64,000 nt of DNA from Mallotus nudiflorus (GCA_947683625.1 CANTUR010000623.1:496001-560000); one strand, 5' to 3'. Shown: positions 1-12,572, counted from the stretch's first letter. The notes: generated by a model from the letters alone, not told the origin. Program-made: numbers and translations.

Positions 1-1505
1 TTTATTTTCATCTTTAGACTCAAACATATATTCATAAGTGGGAAGATTCGTTTCATCATCACTCGAATCATAGGTAGGGTTTAGGGAAATATGCTTCTAG
101 TACAGCCAAAAGTTCTTTTTCTTCCCTTTCTAGCCTTTCTGTTTCACTCTTAGGAACATCTTAAAATGATCTTTCCATAAAAGCCTCAAGGAGCCTTGAA
201 GAGATAACATAAGATGTAGGTAGTGACATGTTTTGGTAGTTGGGTAAAAGGTTAGTTTTCATATTGGGATATTTTTTTTGGATCTTCAATCTTATCAGAG
301 TTAAACAGGTCTTAGATTTTATCCTTCTATTCATAACAATTGTCAGTTGTATGGCTAGGCATTTAGTGGAAGTGGCAAAAGAGGTCATAGTTAATGTGAA
401 AGGGTAAAGGGTTAGGTAAAGGTTTAGGTTCAAGAGGTTTAAAAAAGGCCTCTTTATTAGAGTCTTTGGAAGATTTTGGACAAAGGCATGTTGAAGTTTG
501 AATATTTTTTATTTCTTAAGGCTTTCACATTTAGGATTATTTTAGTCGGATGTGTGTTCTAGTTAGGCTGATTGGTTTTCGGTACATGTTTTTTTTTTGA
601 GAGGCCTCTTCATCCTCAATTTGAATACTTATTTGATGAAGTGCCTTAAGAACGGGATAATGGGTGAATAATATTTGTCTATGGAAATAGGGGAGTGCTC
701 CTTTGATTACCATCTCTATTTGCTCATCTTCTAAAGGTTTGTCTCTCATCAAAGCAGCTTTCCCTCTCTGTTGGGCAATATTGTCTAAAAAGCTTTTATT
801 GTTCTTCTACTTTATGGTTTTTATATCACATTTTGTGACATCCAATTGGGTGTTGTATTTATTATGCTTAATAAACTTTTGAGTTAAGAGCATCCAGTCA
901 TTCTTGATTTTATCTTCCAGATCAAAGAACCATACTTTTGGCCCCTCTTCAAGTGAAGTGAAGAAAAACTTCACGATTTATGACTCGATGAGCTTTGTTA
1001 AAGCCATAAAGGTCGCATATTGTCTTAAGCGGACTTAGGGATCTCTAGTGCCATTAAACTTGGTGAAGTTTGGAAGCTTGAAATCTTTAGGCAATAGTTC
1101 ATCTTTGAATAGTAAGAGGTCTACATAGTCCTAACTCTTTACAACACTTTTCTCCTTAAGTGAAATTTAAGTTGGGTCATCTTGTTGGCTAATATCTTAA
1201 CATCCTATGATGACTCAAACTTGGTTAGACTAACTAGTTTGGCAGGTGGTGGTAGAGGTACTCCTCTCACAATCTGATAATATTCATTCTCTTTAATAAA
1301 TAAACTCAGAGTATGCATCAGATTTTTCCCTTTCTCAATATTTGCATTAACTGACCTAGAAGCTTCCCTGTGATCACCCTTGTCATGAATCATCTATTTC
1401 ATTATAGCCTCATCTCTTTCTTTAGGAAATTAGAAAGAGATTCATCACTCATCATCTTATTGAGGGTGTCCTTTAATTGATCTTTGGTGTTTTAAGGCAT
1501 TTCTT
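1..1505 (-). pseudogene. Decayed gag of a Tat/Ogre-like Ty3-gypsy element (E1)
   Basis: Gag is the capsid/nucleocapsid precursor of an LTR retrotransposon. Read on the minus strand, pieces in several frames line up as a plant retrotransposon gag: a proline-containing N-terminal part (about 1393-1205), a capsid part with a W-F-DLEDKIKN-like stretch and an ESFFDY-like stretch (about 1120-780), then ALMRDKPLEDEQIEMVIKG (about 750-690). A CHFH...H-TDNC zinc-knuckle-like motif lies near 400-320. Stops and frameshifts separate the pieces, so no intact protein is possible. The gene runs off the left edge, so protease and pol, if present, lie outside the window. It sits downstream of the leader and LTR at 1.5-5.95 kb in the same orientation. 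The E4 gag at 61.2-62.9 kb is the same kind of protein. Tat-like assignment is inferred from the gag and the long leader; no RT is available to place it. Confidence 0.7.
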
Positions 1506-3164
1506 AAATTAATTCAGACATGCAAGTACCAGGACTAGAGCTGATGTGCTTGGTAGCTTTAAGCTTATGAGACTTTTGAGGAGCTATTTTATTGTACAAT
1601 TATGGTGGTTAGTATAGAAAAGAGGATGATGCATATGTGCATGATATGGCATGTTCTAAAAAATAGGCAGGTTAGCGTGTATGCATGACATGACAATTAT
1701 AATTTTACTAATGATAATGCAAAAAAATGGTTGCGAAGAAATCGTGGGTTAGTTCATGACAAAAATCCCTACATGTATATATGTATACTTGGAAAAAGAA
1801 AAGAAAAAAAAACAAAATAAACAAATAGGGTTAGTGTAAGCACTTGCAAAATGAACAAACCAAACATAAGTAATCACACCTTCTAACCTTATCACTCCAT
1901 GTGCTAAGAAACTTCTGTCCTAGGTAGGTTTTTGAGTTATAGTCATTGAGGGACTATGGTTATACTCTTAGACTAGGCTACTTTGATTCTTATTGATCAA
2001 ACTCAAGAGTTAAGCTAGGGAATAAAACTTAAATGTAGTTAAGGTAAACATACAATGTCAATGAGAGGCCCATTCATTGGGTTATAAGTGTGTCTACAAC
2101 TCTTGCCTGCCTGCGAGTATATGAACTACAATCAACATAAGGGATCCAATTTCGTGTCCCCCTCATTGACATTTAGTATATTTATTAAAGAATATGAGAG
2201 TTTTATTCAGTAGTGTATAATTTGATTCTTTGAACATGAATGTTTACAATCTAGTTAAATTTTTTATTTATCCATTGGATCTTATAAAGATAAATGGATG
2301 ACTTCTTATAGGTTTTATCCTTAAAAGATGCCACTATTTATCGGTTCTTATGGACTATCCAAACTGAGGTGCATAATTCTTGTCATTCCTTATGTATCAG
2401 GCTTACACAAGATAAATAAGGATCATACAGGTCTAAGTGTGGGTAGTCTATGAGAACTAATATAATGATAGCAAATGGTGATGGAAACTCAGGACATCAT
2501 ATCATTTGTAAATGTCAGGTCATACGAACAACATTAGGACAAGGTAATTATACAAAAGCTAAGTGGGACCTTAAGGGAAATTTCTACTGGTTTGTCTATA
2601 TAGGTTGAGTTGGGCTTACGACTAAGGGTTCTTTTAGCAAGAATGCCCCCTTATGACTAGTTTCATGGACTCCAATTAGTGAGTCTATCATTCTTCTCCT
2701 TACTTGAGAAAAACTATACCCCATTTTAGACTTCGGAGCCAGGTTGCATCACTTTAAGCCCTACAACTTTTCTTGATCGAGTAAAGGCTAGAGGTGATAA
2801 AATTATCTTGTTGTCCTGTAACTTAAGTGGAATCATAGTGGCAATGTCATTCAGTATCATTAAGGGATTAGGGACCAAGGGTGCACGTGGTGAGTATTAT
2901 GAAATGCAATTATGTTGTTTATGAAGGTGAATAAATAAGTTATGTATAATAAGAAAAAGTCTTTCATTTATACCCCTCAAATTAGAGATTATCCCTACTG
3001 AAGTTACCAAAAACTTGTTGGTGGGTGCGCATTGTGTTGCATTCGACTTTTCATTTTGAGGGTCGGTATCATGATAGGATAAGTGTGATGTTGAGGCACA
3101 CAGACAAATGGCAACCATCTATTGGATGTTATTAATGTAGGAGGGCTTGCTTGAATAGGCTTTA
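1506..3164 (-). other. E1 untranslated leader between PBS and gag
   Basis: About 1.65 kb without a supportable ORF lies between the E1 gag and its PBS. Long leaders are usual in Tat/Ogre elements. The part near 2590-2900 resembles the E4 leader (63.27-63.68 kb) in order and wording: short phrases containing AACTTAAGTGGAATCAT and AGCAAG. I see no splice sites or small ORFs I would defend. Confidence 0.45.
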
Positions 3165-3183
3165 TAGATTAGAGTCACCACCC
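3165..3183 (-). promoter_or_regulatory. Probable E1 primer-binding site
   Basis: The minus strand reads GGTGGTGACTCTAATC, a variant of the GGTGGCGACTC motif found just inside the LTR at 9,861 and 11,913. This is where the tRNA primer for minus-strand DNA synthesis should pair. The exact tRNA was not determined, and the LTR edge is uncertain by several bases. Confidence 0.5.
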
Positions 3184-4129
3184 GACTTTAGTCTGGAGAA
3201 AGTGAATTAAGAAATCACTTTCCTAACTAAAGATTCTGGGTTTGAGGGGTAGGAGTTACTTATCATGTTTCTTATAATACATTGCTCAATTACTTATGCC
3301 TTCACCTTAGTTTTGGTTTTATGATACATTTACCATATTTGATTATTAGTCAATAAAATGGAAATTGGAATGCGACATAATTGAATTAGCATGAATACAT
3401 TACAAAATCAGCAGGTAAATAAACATTCACCAATCATATCAATTAAGCAAGTGATAAAGCAACCAAGTATGCACATAGCCCATACCACACAAGCAAGCAT
3501 GCAAGAAATAATCAAAATAAACAAGCAAATAAGCAAAATAAAAATGAAGAAAGAGATTAAGGATTACAACCCTTGGAAAAAAGCTTATTCTATTAAATAC
3601 ATCCAAAATGTATGATAAAAGGGGAATCATGATTAAGGATTACATTGTCTTGAAAATTTCCTATTCTAATAATTACATCAAAACGGAAAATAAAATAAAA
3701 TAAAAATTCATATTCTAATACTCCTACAAAACAAAGGTTAGCTTTCACACACATCACATTAAGAGCAATTTTTATATATTCCATTCATCCATAATTGAAA
3801 TAACAAAAATAATTAAACAATTATACAAACAAGGATATTAATGAAAATGCATGACAAGATTTTAGAATTTGGGTATTTTGGTGCAAAGTTATCATTTTTA
3901 TTAGGAAAATAGAATTTTATAATAAAGAAATATAAGGGAATCAAGATAAAAGAATAAAATGACAAGAATGAAAAAATAATCGAAGTGCTATTAGGATAAA
4001 AAATAATGAAAATGCAATTACAATAATGAAAAAGATAAAAATACAATTAATATAATAAAAATAGTAAAAATGCAATCAATATAATAAAAACAATAAAAAT
4101 GCAATTAATATAATAAAAAATGATAAAGA

Positions 4130-5040
4130 TGCCATTTTTACCATAAATATATGAACTTTATGATTAAAAAAAAAGGTAAATTTATCAAAATAGAGAATAA
4201 AAATAAAAAAGATAATGAAAGTGCAAATAAAATAATAAAAATGATAAAAATATTATTTTCACCATAAAATTGTGAACTTTATGATAAAAATAATAAATTT
4301 ATCAAGAGAGGCAACAAAATAGTAAAAATAATAGAAATGGAAATAAGATGATAAAAACGATAAAAATATTATTTTTACAATAAAAATATAAACTTTATGA
4401 TAAGGTTAATAAATTTACCAAAAAAAGGCAATAGAAATAATAAAAATAACATGTAAATGAGAAAATAAAAGAAGATAATAAAAATACTATTTTCACCATA
4501 AAAACGTGAACTTTATGATAAGAATAATAAAAAAGATAAAAATGCTATTTTTATCATAAAAAAGTGAACTTTATGATAAAAAATTGTAAATTTATCAAGA
4601 AAGAAAATACAAAATGACATGAAGATAATAAAAGTGCAATAAAAATAATAAAAATAACAAAATAATAAAAATGCTATTTTCATCATAAAAATGTCAACTT
4701 TATGATAAAAATAACAAATTTATCAAGAAAGAAAATGAAAATGACATAAAGAATAAAGATAACAAAAATGATAAAAATGCTATTTTCACCATAAAAATGT
4801 GAACTTTATGATAAAAATAGTAAATTTATCAAGAAAGAAAATAAAAAATGACATGAAGATAATAAAAGTGCAATAAAAATAATAAAGACAACAAAAATGA
4901 TAAAAATGTTATTTTCACCATAAAAATGTCAACATTCTGATAAAAATAATAAATTTATCAAGAATGAAAATACAAAGAATAACAAAATTAATAAAAATAC
5001 AAAAATAATGATAAAAATGCTAACTTTATCACCCAAATAC
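4130..5040. repeat. About 120-bp tandem repeat inside the E1 LTR
   Basis: The phrase GAACTTTATGATAAAAAT recurs near 4155, 4275, 4393, 4512, 4572, 4699, 4806 and (as a variant) 4934. Spacings cluster around 107-128 bp, with one half-step of 60. Each unit also carries CTATTTTCACCATAAAA and AATTTATCAAGAAAG blocks. The array is extremely A+T-rich and lies in the R/U5 part of the LTR. Confidence 0.75.
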
Positions 5041-5574
5041 CCATTTTTTTTTATAAAAAGAAAAATGATGCAAAAATGGTGAAAAATGCAAAAATGAATA
5101 CAAACACTCCTGGAATCACCCGAAGTACCCACTCTTTCTACATATTTTATACCTAAACTTCATAATCACCACAAAAATCACAACTTCATCACAAGTTAAT
5201 AAATAATAAAAATAAAATAAAATGCAAAAATGGTGGAAAATGAAGGAAAGGAGTAGAAAAGAAGAAGAAAAAAGTTATAAATGCAAAATTTTTTAAAATG
5301 ATAGAGAGATCTTTATAGGTGGTGATTACCCTTGTAGCGTATTTTGACTTAAGTGTGTTTGGGCTTGGATTTAGATCTAAACCCTAAAAAAAAGATTTTT
5401 TTATTGAGAGTGTAGGGGAAAAGAGGTCTCTAATAGCAAGGGAAAAGCTTTTGTAAAGAGAGAAACTCTTTAAAATTGTCCAAATCAGTAATGTTCTCTC
5501 TTTAGGAGAGTTTTTTTGAAAAAAAAATGAAAAAGTCCTATAAAATGGAAAATTTTTAGGTTATTATGGATTCT

Positions 5575-5765
5575 AAGCCTCGACCCATGCAGGCGGGTTA
5601 TAACCTATGCACGTGGGTCACCTAACCCTCACACAGCAGACCGTGAGTCGAGCAACCCATAAGCATGGGTTATTAACCGACATTCATAAGTTGGCTAACC
5701 TATAAGCGGGGGTCGGACCCACACTTATGGGTTGGACCAACCCTCGGGTTATGGGACTCCATTTT
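5575..5765. repeat. Cluster of short palindromic repeats in E1 U3
   Basis: Repeated variants of CCCATAAGCATGGGTTAT and its partial reverse complements (GGGTTATAACC, CATAAGTTGG, CTTATGGGTTGGACC) occur about seven times in 190 bp. The block is much more G+C-rich than its surroundings. It lies some 260-450 bp upstream of the TATA-like box on the minus strand, a position suggesting promoter enhancer elements. Confidence 0.55.
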
Positions 5766-5950
5766 TGCTTATTTGTGGCTATTTTCAGTTTGTTTTGAGG
5801 CTTAAGTATGTGTTTTTAGGTATTTTTGGGTTTTCACCTTGTTTGAGCACACTTAAGAAGACTTTTGAAGAAATTTCCCCCTATTCTATGACAATATCCT
5901 TCATCATCAGATTTTTAGGGGACCATTGAAATTTACGGTATCAACAATGA

Positions 5951-6503
5951 CATAAACCATGACTTATGTTCAATCAAAATATCTCGTGACAAAAGGAGTA
6001 TAATACACACTATGGATTAGGTTATGTTAGATTATGGGCCTTCATACAATTTGGATAGTCATAATGTCTTATAGGAGGCCACTTATGAATTGTGATCTAG
6101 AATTAAAATTTTAGCTTTATTGCCAACATTGTGTGAATTTATAGGGTTGCATACTTAAAACATACCTAAAATAGACTTGGGTTAATTCATCTAATGAAAC
6201 TCCATATACATATATATACATAGCATATGTATAAAGCAATTGGGTAATATAAAAAATCATATTTCATAAACTAGATTAATATTAAACTTTGTAAACTAAA
6301 TGGTTCGTTAAGTTATTGGTTTTAAATATCCATATCGGGATATGTGAGAAGAGGTACGACATATATATATATATATATAGGTAAGTGTTATCTTAAATAA
6401 ATTGTAAATGATTCTAATTTTGGATTTAGAATCAAAACAAAAAAAAAGAAGATCAAACTTGCTAAAACTGTTTTGGTAAATGAAAGGTAAAGAAACCCTA
6501 AAT

Positions 6504-6566
<63 letters not shown>

Positions 6567-6870
6567 TATTCTCTAGGGTTTTACATACATCACTTCTTCT
6601 TCACCTTAATCTTCGTCTAGTTCTTTAGAGAAAAGAACAGAGAGTCACACAAAGAGAGAAAAAGAGTTGTCTTTGAAAAAGGTGCTATCACACCTACACT
6701 GCTTTTGGACATCCTCTTCTTATGGATACCAGTAGAGGATGTGGCTGTATTGGCGGAGTCTTAATTTGACAAGAAGACATGAAAGCTTAAGGTAGGGTGT
6801 CACTGGTTTGAACCCCTTCTTATCCTTCTAACCATCTTGCCTTGTATTTGTCTTGGTGAGTTTTTAAAAT
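5951..6870 (+). other. Copia-LTR-like remnant with AT microsatellites
   Basis: No coding sequence is seen. The phrase ACTGTTTTGGTAAATGAAAG followed by AGAAACCCTAAATGGT (6,460-6,505) recurs diverged at 12,320-12,360. The stretch ending with CTAGGGTTTTACATACATCACTT and a CT/GA-rich piece resembles the R/U5 part of plant copia LTRs. No edges, target duplication or partner LTR were identified, so this is a weak call. (TA)n runs lie at 6,359-6,380 and 6,506-6,564. Confidence 0.3.
6506..6564. repeat. (TA)n microsatellite
   Basis: About 29 uninterrupted TA dinucleotides. Confidence 0.95.
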
Positions 6871-7109
6871 TCCTCTTAATCGATTTATTCGAATTACATG
6901 GATCCTATGAGGTTTTCATGATTAAAATTTTAATTTTTACTGCATGTTTACATCATTGAATCCCAATATTGTCCTCCTCAAATATATCTCAAACCATTAT
7001 GAACGATTTTGCAATAATGTTAAAGTCATTAAACATTTTGAGCAAACCTTCAATAATTATTGTATTAATATTATCCAAAAAATCATTTTTAAAATTCAAG
7101 ATTCTATTA

Positions 7110-9866
7110 TTAACTTCATTTTTTGTATCATTGTCATACATCAAGTTTTGATTGCCCTAAAAGAGTCTAATGATGAAGGCAACCTTTCGAAGATGATAAG
7201 AGTTTATTCATTTGTACAGCCTCTAAAGTGTGCAAGAGTCTAAAAAACTTAAAAACTCCTGAACTGAGCCTCCAAAGTGATGAATCGGTCACTGAATTAT
7301 TTATTTGTGCTTTTATCTCATAAAATATGAACTCTCAGAATGAAAAGTCATGTATTTCAAACAATCATTGCGCAAAGTGTGTAACTTGTAAGTCTAGTGT
7401 TTGTCTTATAAGATTGAAGCTCAAATTTGTGAAAACAAAAGCTTATTTGGATAAAACGAACATTGAAAATGCATCCGCAAGGCCCAAAAACCTTAAAACA
7501 TGTTATGAAAACATGCAAAAGGCCTTAGAATGTGCGAACATGTTGCGCGTGGATTAACTATGCTTTAGGAATGTGAGCACATGCATTCCAAAATGTGTAA
7601 CCATGTGCTCAACACATGCCCACATGCTCCCAGACATGCATGCACGTATTAAACGCATAGACATGCATTCCTTAACCCCCCAAACTTATAAAATTTTACC
7701 TATAGACATGCGTAAACATGCAAAAATTTTCATCCTCTATAAATACTAGTGTCCTCTCATTTTGGGGGGGCCTATTTAAATACTATACTGAAACCATGCT
7801 GAATTAGAGACTTAGGACTCCTAAATTATACATTTTTAGGCTATTCTCTTCATTCTTTTTTAGGATTTTTAAACCGATTTGAAGCGAACCTATCCTCATA
7901 TTTGTCAAAGCATGCTTCAAAGGTATATGAATCTACACTTCTAACGTTATTTTATACCTCTTGACGAGGACAACTTAATATCTACACACGAAGCTAAAGC
8001 TTCAAAAGCATAGAAAACAAGCTCAATTGAATTTGAGGACCACACAATCATTTTTGCACATTTATTTTTTCGTGTTTTGCATTATTATTATAATTATCCT
8101 TTATTTTCAATTGTTGCAGCAGTTGAGAAATTGTTATGAAATGTATGATGAGACTGGCGTTCTGCATGCTACATGTATGATTTTCTATTTTATTTTGATT
8201 ATACTAAATTGTCATTTTGCATTTTCTAGCTCCAAAATGTGAAAAATCATAAAAATATCATTTGATGTTAAATCTACACTTTTTTTATTATTATCATTGC
8301 ATTATTTTCATTGCAAAAATCACTTTTCTAGGATCGAGTTTACACCATTCCTTTTAAAAATACAAAATTTATCATTTTCATGCAATTTTTGCATTCTCTA
8401 TATTTTCTGCATACTTTCTTAATAAAATTCACATTTTTACATCAACATCTACATTTTTACATCATTCCTACATTTTTATGTGAAAATTCATTATTTTTCA
8501 CACAAAAGCTCACATTTTGCTTTTAAAAATATTAAATATGTCATTCCTTTGGCATTTTCTTCACATTTATGATGTAAAAATTGCATTTTGACATAAATCT
8601 ACATTTTAACATAAATTTCACCTCTTTTACATAAATTCTGCTTTTTTAACATAAAATCACATTTTTAATATAAAATTCACATTTTGATACTAAAAGCATA
8701 ATTTTTGACATAAAAATGATGTTTTTGACATCAAGTTTGCATTTTTATGTGAAAAATCACCAATTTTCACATAAAGATTCCATTTTCACCGTAAAAATAA
8801 TAAAATAATCATTCTTTGCATTTCACTTGCATTTCATCATCAAAATTGCATTTTAACATGAATTTGTCATTCATAGCGTCAAATATACATCTTGATGTCA
8901 AGGTGCCATTTTTAATATAAAAATGACATTTTGACATTGAATTCACATTGTTTATGTGGAAAATCATATTTTTTTACATAAAATCTTCATTTTTAATTTG
9001 TATCCTGCAGAAAATCTCAAAAAAGAAAATAGACAAAAGTAGAAAGCATTAAATAGAAAACAAAAGCAAAAAGGAAAATTTTTACTGGTGGTAGAGCATC
9101 CAAACATGCACTCCTAAGTTCGAGACTAGAGGAACTGTCTAGCCCTGAATCACCCCATGCCTACTGCGGTGAGATGGCACCGACTTCTGACAAGCAGTAC
9201 TGCCCACCTTTAGATCCCTCGCATCAATGTTAATCTCCATATCGGCATCATTATAGTGCTCAGGATCAACACACCAAAATCTCCTCCTTGCATATACGTG
9301 AAGACTAACCTTTGTTTAGGAGGTTCATTAGAATAAGGATTTTCCTTTTATTTCTTTTTTTAATTTTAATGTAATTAATAGAACAAGGAATTTCTAAAGC
9401 AATATAATCCTTAATCCTAATTTTCCTTTTATTTTCTATTTTGAATGTATTTATTAAAATAGGCTTTTTTTAAGGGTTGTAATCCTTAATCCCTTTCCTC
9501 ATTTTTCTATTTTTGCTTATTTGTGTATTTATTTTGTTTTATAACTTATTGCATGCTTGTGTGCTATTTGCTATGTGCTTATCTACATGATTGGTGGATG
9601 GTTGTTTATTTGTTTATCTTGTGATGTATGTGTGCTTAATTCAATTATCTCACTTTTTAATCTCCATTTCCAATGCAATTTTAAATTGACTAATAATCAA
9701 GTGAGGTAAACGCATCATCAAACTGAAACTATGGTGAAGGAATGAGTAAATGAGCAATGTGTAATGAGGAACTAGATAAGTAACTCCCACCCCCTGAACT
9801 TAGAATCTTTAGTTGGGAAAGCGAGTTTTCATTCATTTTCAATTTTCCTAACAAAGTCAGATGGCG
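7110..9866 (+). mobile_element. E2 LTR in plus orientation, same family as the E1 LTR
   Basis: Its last 570 bp (9,297-9,866) match the reverse complement of the E1 LTR end. A TATA box lies at 7,737. A PBS-like GATGGCGACTC follows at 9,860. The 5' edge at about 7,110 is inferred only by assuming the same U3 length as E1. ACATGC repeats crowd 7,500-7,720 just above the TATA box. The part 7,850-9,000 is repeated in direct orientation at 10,000-11,140. No gag or pol follows, so this is a solo or truncated LTR. Confidence 0.5.
7737..7746 (+). promoter_or_regulatory. TATA box of the E2 LTR
   Basis: CTATAAATAC is a good plant TATA box. It sits at the U3/R transition expected for this LTR, followed by a CT-rich start region. 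Confidence 0.5.
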
Positions 9867-9990
9867 ACTCTAATTTAGATAGCCTATTCAGGCAGACCTT
9901 CCTACATCAATAACATTCCAATAAATGGTCACCTCAGCCTATATGCCCTGATATCACACTGATCCTATCCCATAACAAATACGAAACTTT
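9860..9990 (+). promoter_or_regulatory. E2 PBS and first ~110 bp of leader
   Basis: GATGGCGACTCTAATTTAG directly follows the LTR. The next 110 bp match the reverse complement of the E1 leader start (about 3,050-3,165), for example AATGGTCACCTCAG against AGATGGTTGCCATTTG. The match ends near 9,990, where a second LTR copy begins abruptly. Confidence 0.5.
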
Positions 9991-9994
9991 TAGC

Positions 9995-11912
9995 CTATTA
10001 TTTTCGTTTTTTTAGGATTTTTAGACCAATTGAACCAAACCTATCTCATCATTGTCAAAGCACCCTTCAAAGGTATACGAATCTACATTTCTCACGTCAT
10101 TTTTAATCTCTCAACGAGGACAACTTAATCTATACATGAAGCTAAAGCTTTAAAAACATAGAAAACAAGCTCAGTCAAATTTGAGGACCAGCCAATCATT
10201 TTTTCACGTTTATTTTTTCGTATTTTGCATTGTTATTATAATTATCCTTTATTTTCACTTATTGCCAACAATTAAGAAATCGTTGTGAACTGTATGATGA
10301 GACTAGCATTTTGCATGCTACCTGTATGATTTTCTGTCTTGTTTTGATTATACTAAACTGTCATTTTGCATTTTCTAGCTCTAGAATGTGAAAAATCACA
10401 AAAATATTATTCATTGCATTATCTTCATTGCAAAAATCACTTTTCTAGGATAACATTTAAACCTTTTTTGTTATTTTCAAAAATACAAAATTTATCATTT
10501 TCATGCAATTTCTATATTCTCTATATTTTTTGTATACTTTATTAATAAAAATAATATTTTTACATAAAAAAAATCTCCATTTTCACATCATTCCTATATT
10601 TCTATATGAAAAATCATCATTTTTCACATAAAGCTCACATTGTGTATCTAGAAACATTAAATCTATCATGACTTTTGTATTTTCTTCATATTTATGATTT
10701 CAAAATCGCATTTTGTTATAAATCTACATTCTAACATAAATTTCATCTCTTTTGCATAAATTTTGTATTTTTAACATTAAAATCATATTTTTAATACAAA
10801 ATCCACATTTCAATGCTAAAGCATCATTTTTGACATAAAAATTATGTTTTTGACATCAAGTTTGCATTTTTATGTGAAAAATCATCATTTTTCACATAAA
10901 ATTTTCATTTTTACCTTTATAATAAAAAAAAATAATCATGCTCTGCATTTCACTCGCATTTCATCATCAAAATTACATTTTTAACACGAATCTGGTGTTC
11001 CTAGTATCAAATTTACATCTTGTTATCAAGGTGTCATTTTTAATAAAAAAAATGACATTTAGACATTGAATTCACATTTTTATGTGAAAAATTAAAATTT
11101 TCAAATAAAATCTTCATTTTTAATTTAAAAAACTCATTCTTGCATCAGAATTATCATTTTTGTATTCCAATTACATTTCCTATCATTTTTACATAAAATC
11201 TATCATTTTCCATATCCAAAATGCATCCTTGATGTACAAAATCATCTTTTTTGTATCCTTACATCAAAACTGCACCTTTTCACATTTTGATATGAAAATA
11301 AGTATTTTCTCTTATTTTTGCATCAAAATGCATTTAATAATGTGAAAGTTCACATTCTCGAGCTAGAGCCCTCATTTTCATGGTCCAATGATACAACCAT
11401 GTATCTTTTGTCACTCTTTAATTATTTAGAAATATTTGGTTATTATTAGCAATTGTTTCATTCAATTTCATAATAATCCTTACAAAATGCACACGATTTT
11501 ATGCTTTTATTTGCTCTTCTGATTGAGTGAAAACTTTCTGCTTATCTGTTGTTTGATTGGATGAGTGAATGCAATGCATATATTTGCGCTAACTTTTATT
11601 TTGCAAGTGTATTCTGGATCTAGGACTAAATTTACATTTCTACACTTTTTCTCTTGTATATGTATTTACTAGGAAAGTCATATAATGACTATAATTTTTC
11701 TTTACTTTCCATTATCATGTGATGTGTATATGTTTATATACAAACTGTCATTCCGAAACTAGGGTATTATGGTAGCCATGTATTGAGTATTGTATAATGA
11801 GAAATAGCCATAAAGTAGATGCAATCTCCCAAACCTAGAATCTCTGCTGGGGATGATACTCATTAAGAGACCTGATGCCATCCTTTATATTTTTCTCGAT
11901 TTTATAAAATCA
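9995..11912 (+). mobile_element. 5'-truncated second LTR copy (E2')
   Basis: 10,005-11,140 repeats 7,850-9,000 in direct orientation, with about 75-80% identity by eye; GAGGACAACTTAAT, GAAGCTAAAGCTT and AAACAAGCTCA are shared. Its 3' part (11,340-11,912) is diverged from E2. It ends in the comparable arrangement ATAAAATCA followed by GGTGGCGACTCC at 11,913. U3 and TATA are missing: the copy starts in R/U5 right at the end of the E2 leader. No internal domain follows. Confidence 0.5.
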
Positions 11913-11930
11913 GGTGGCGACTCCACAAAC
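11913..11930 (+). promoter_or_regulatory. PBS-like motif after E2' LTR
   Basis: GGTGGCGACTCCAC follows the LTR copy and is the canonical version of the motif seen in E1 and E2. Confidence 0.45.
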
Positions 11931-12108
11931 GCGAGAATATCTCGCGTCCTCCCAAGACTAAACATTGTCATTGTCCTTGTCCTGTAAACAAAATGTATGT
12001 CCCTTTAGTAAATTTGTTATATCCCAAATGGATAAAAAAAAAAAAAAGTAAAGAACCAGAGTTGGCTCACAATTTCCTTAGTCACTCATAATCATAAATA
12101 TATAATTT

Positions 12109-12572
12109 TGAGAATTTAGGTTTCTTACCATGGATAGAAAGTAAAGACCTAATCATATGATGGCTTTGACTGCATATTCTAAAAATATAAGGTCTTAGTT
12201 TTTTTGTTAATTTCGTAGTCTATCTTGCCTCTTATAGAATAAAAGGAAAACGTAGAATTGTATAATCGTATATTCTCTTTAAATTTTCTCAAGAGAGAGT
12301 TCTTGCCAAAACTTAACAAAACTGTTTTAGTCAGTGAAAGGTTAGAGAAACCCTAGATGGTTATTATAAATGAGAATTTAGGTTTCCCACTGTGGATAGA
12401 AACCCAATCATATGATGGTTTTGACCACATATCCTAAAAATATAAGGTCTTGGTTTTTTTTGTTAATTTCGTAGTTTATCTTGCCTCCCATGGAAGAAAA
12501 GGAAAACATAAAATTGTACAATCGAATAGTCTTTTTAAATTTTCTTAGGAGAGGGTTCTTGCCATTCAATAG
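12109..12572. repeat. 262-bp imperfect tandem duplication
   Basis: 12,109-12,310 is repeated at 12,371-12,572. Shared landmarks are GAGAATTTAGGTTTC, CAATCATATGATGG, AAAATATAAGGTCTT and GAGGGTTCTTGCCA-like ends, with about 88% identity by eye. The first copy is followed by the AACTGTTTTAGTCAGTGAAAG phrase also seen at 6,460, so the source may be the same LTR-like sequence as 5.95-6.87 kb. No coding function is visible. Confidence 0.75.

Larger units (their letters stand above)
3184..5950 (-). mobile_element. E1 5' LTR (about 2.75 kb)
   Basis: The left part (3,184-3,770, U5 end) is a clear reverse-complement copy of 9,297-9,866, including an AGGGTTGTAATCCTTAATC phrase. A minus-strand TATA-like ACCTATAAAG lies near 5,318, about 2.13 kb from the LTR end. 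That is nearly the same spacing as in the E2 LTR (TATA 7,737, end about 9,866). The outer edge is placed near 5,948, where the minus strand would begin TGTTGATACC; this is a guess from the TG rule, since no target duplication could be checked. The middle is an AT-rich tandem array and the U3 holds GGGTTAT-type palindromic repeats. Confidence 0.5.

Noticed and set aside
3391..3615. 74-codon plus ORF rich in Lys/Gln/Ile
   Set aside because: Lies within the E1 LTR end, whose copy at 9.3-9.9 kb does not keep the frame.
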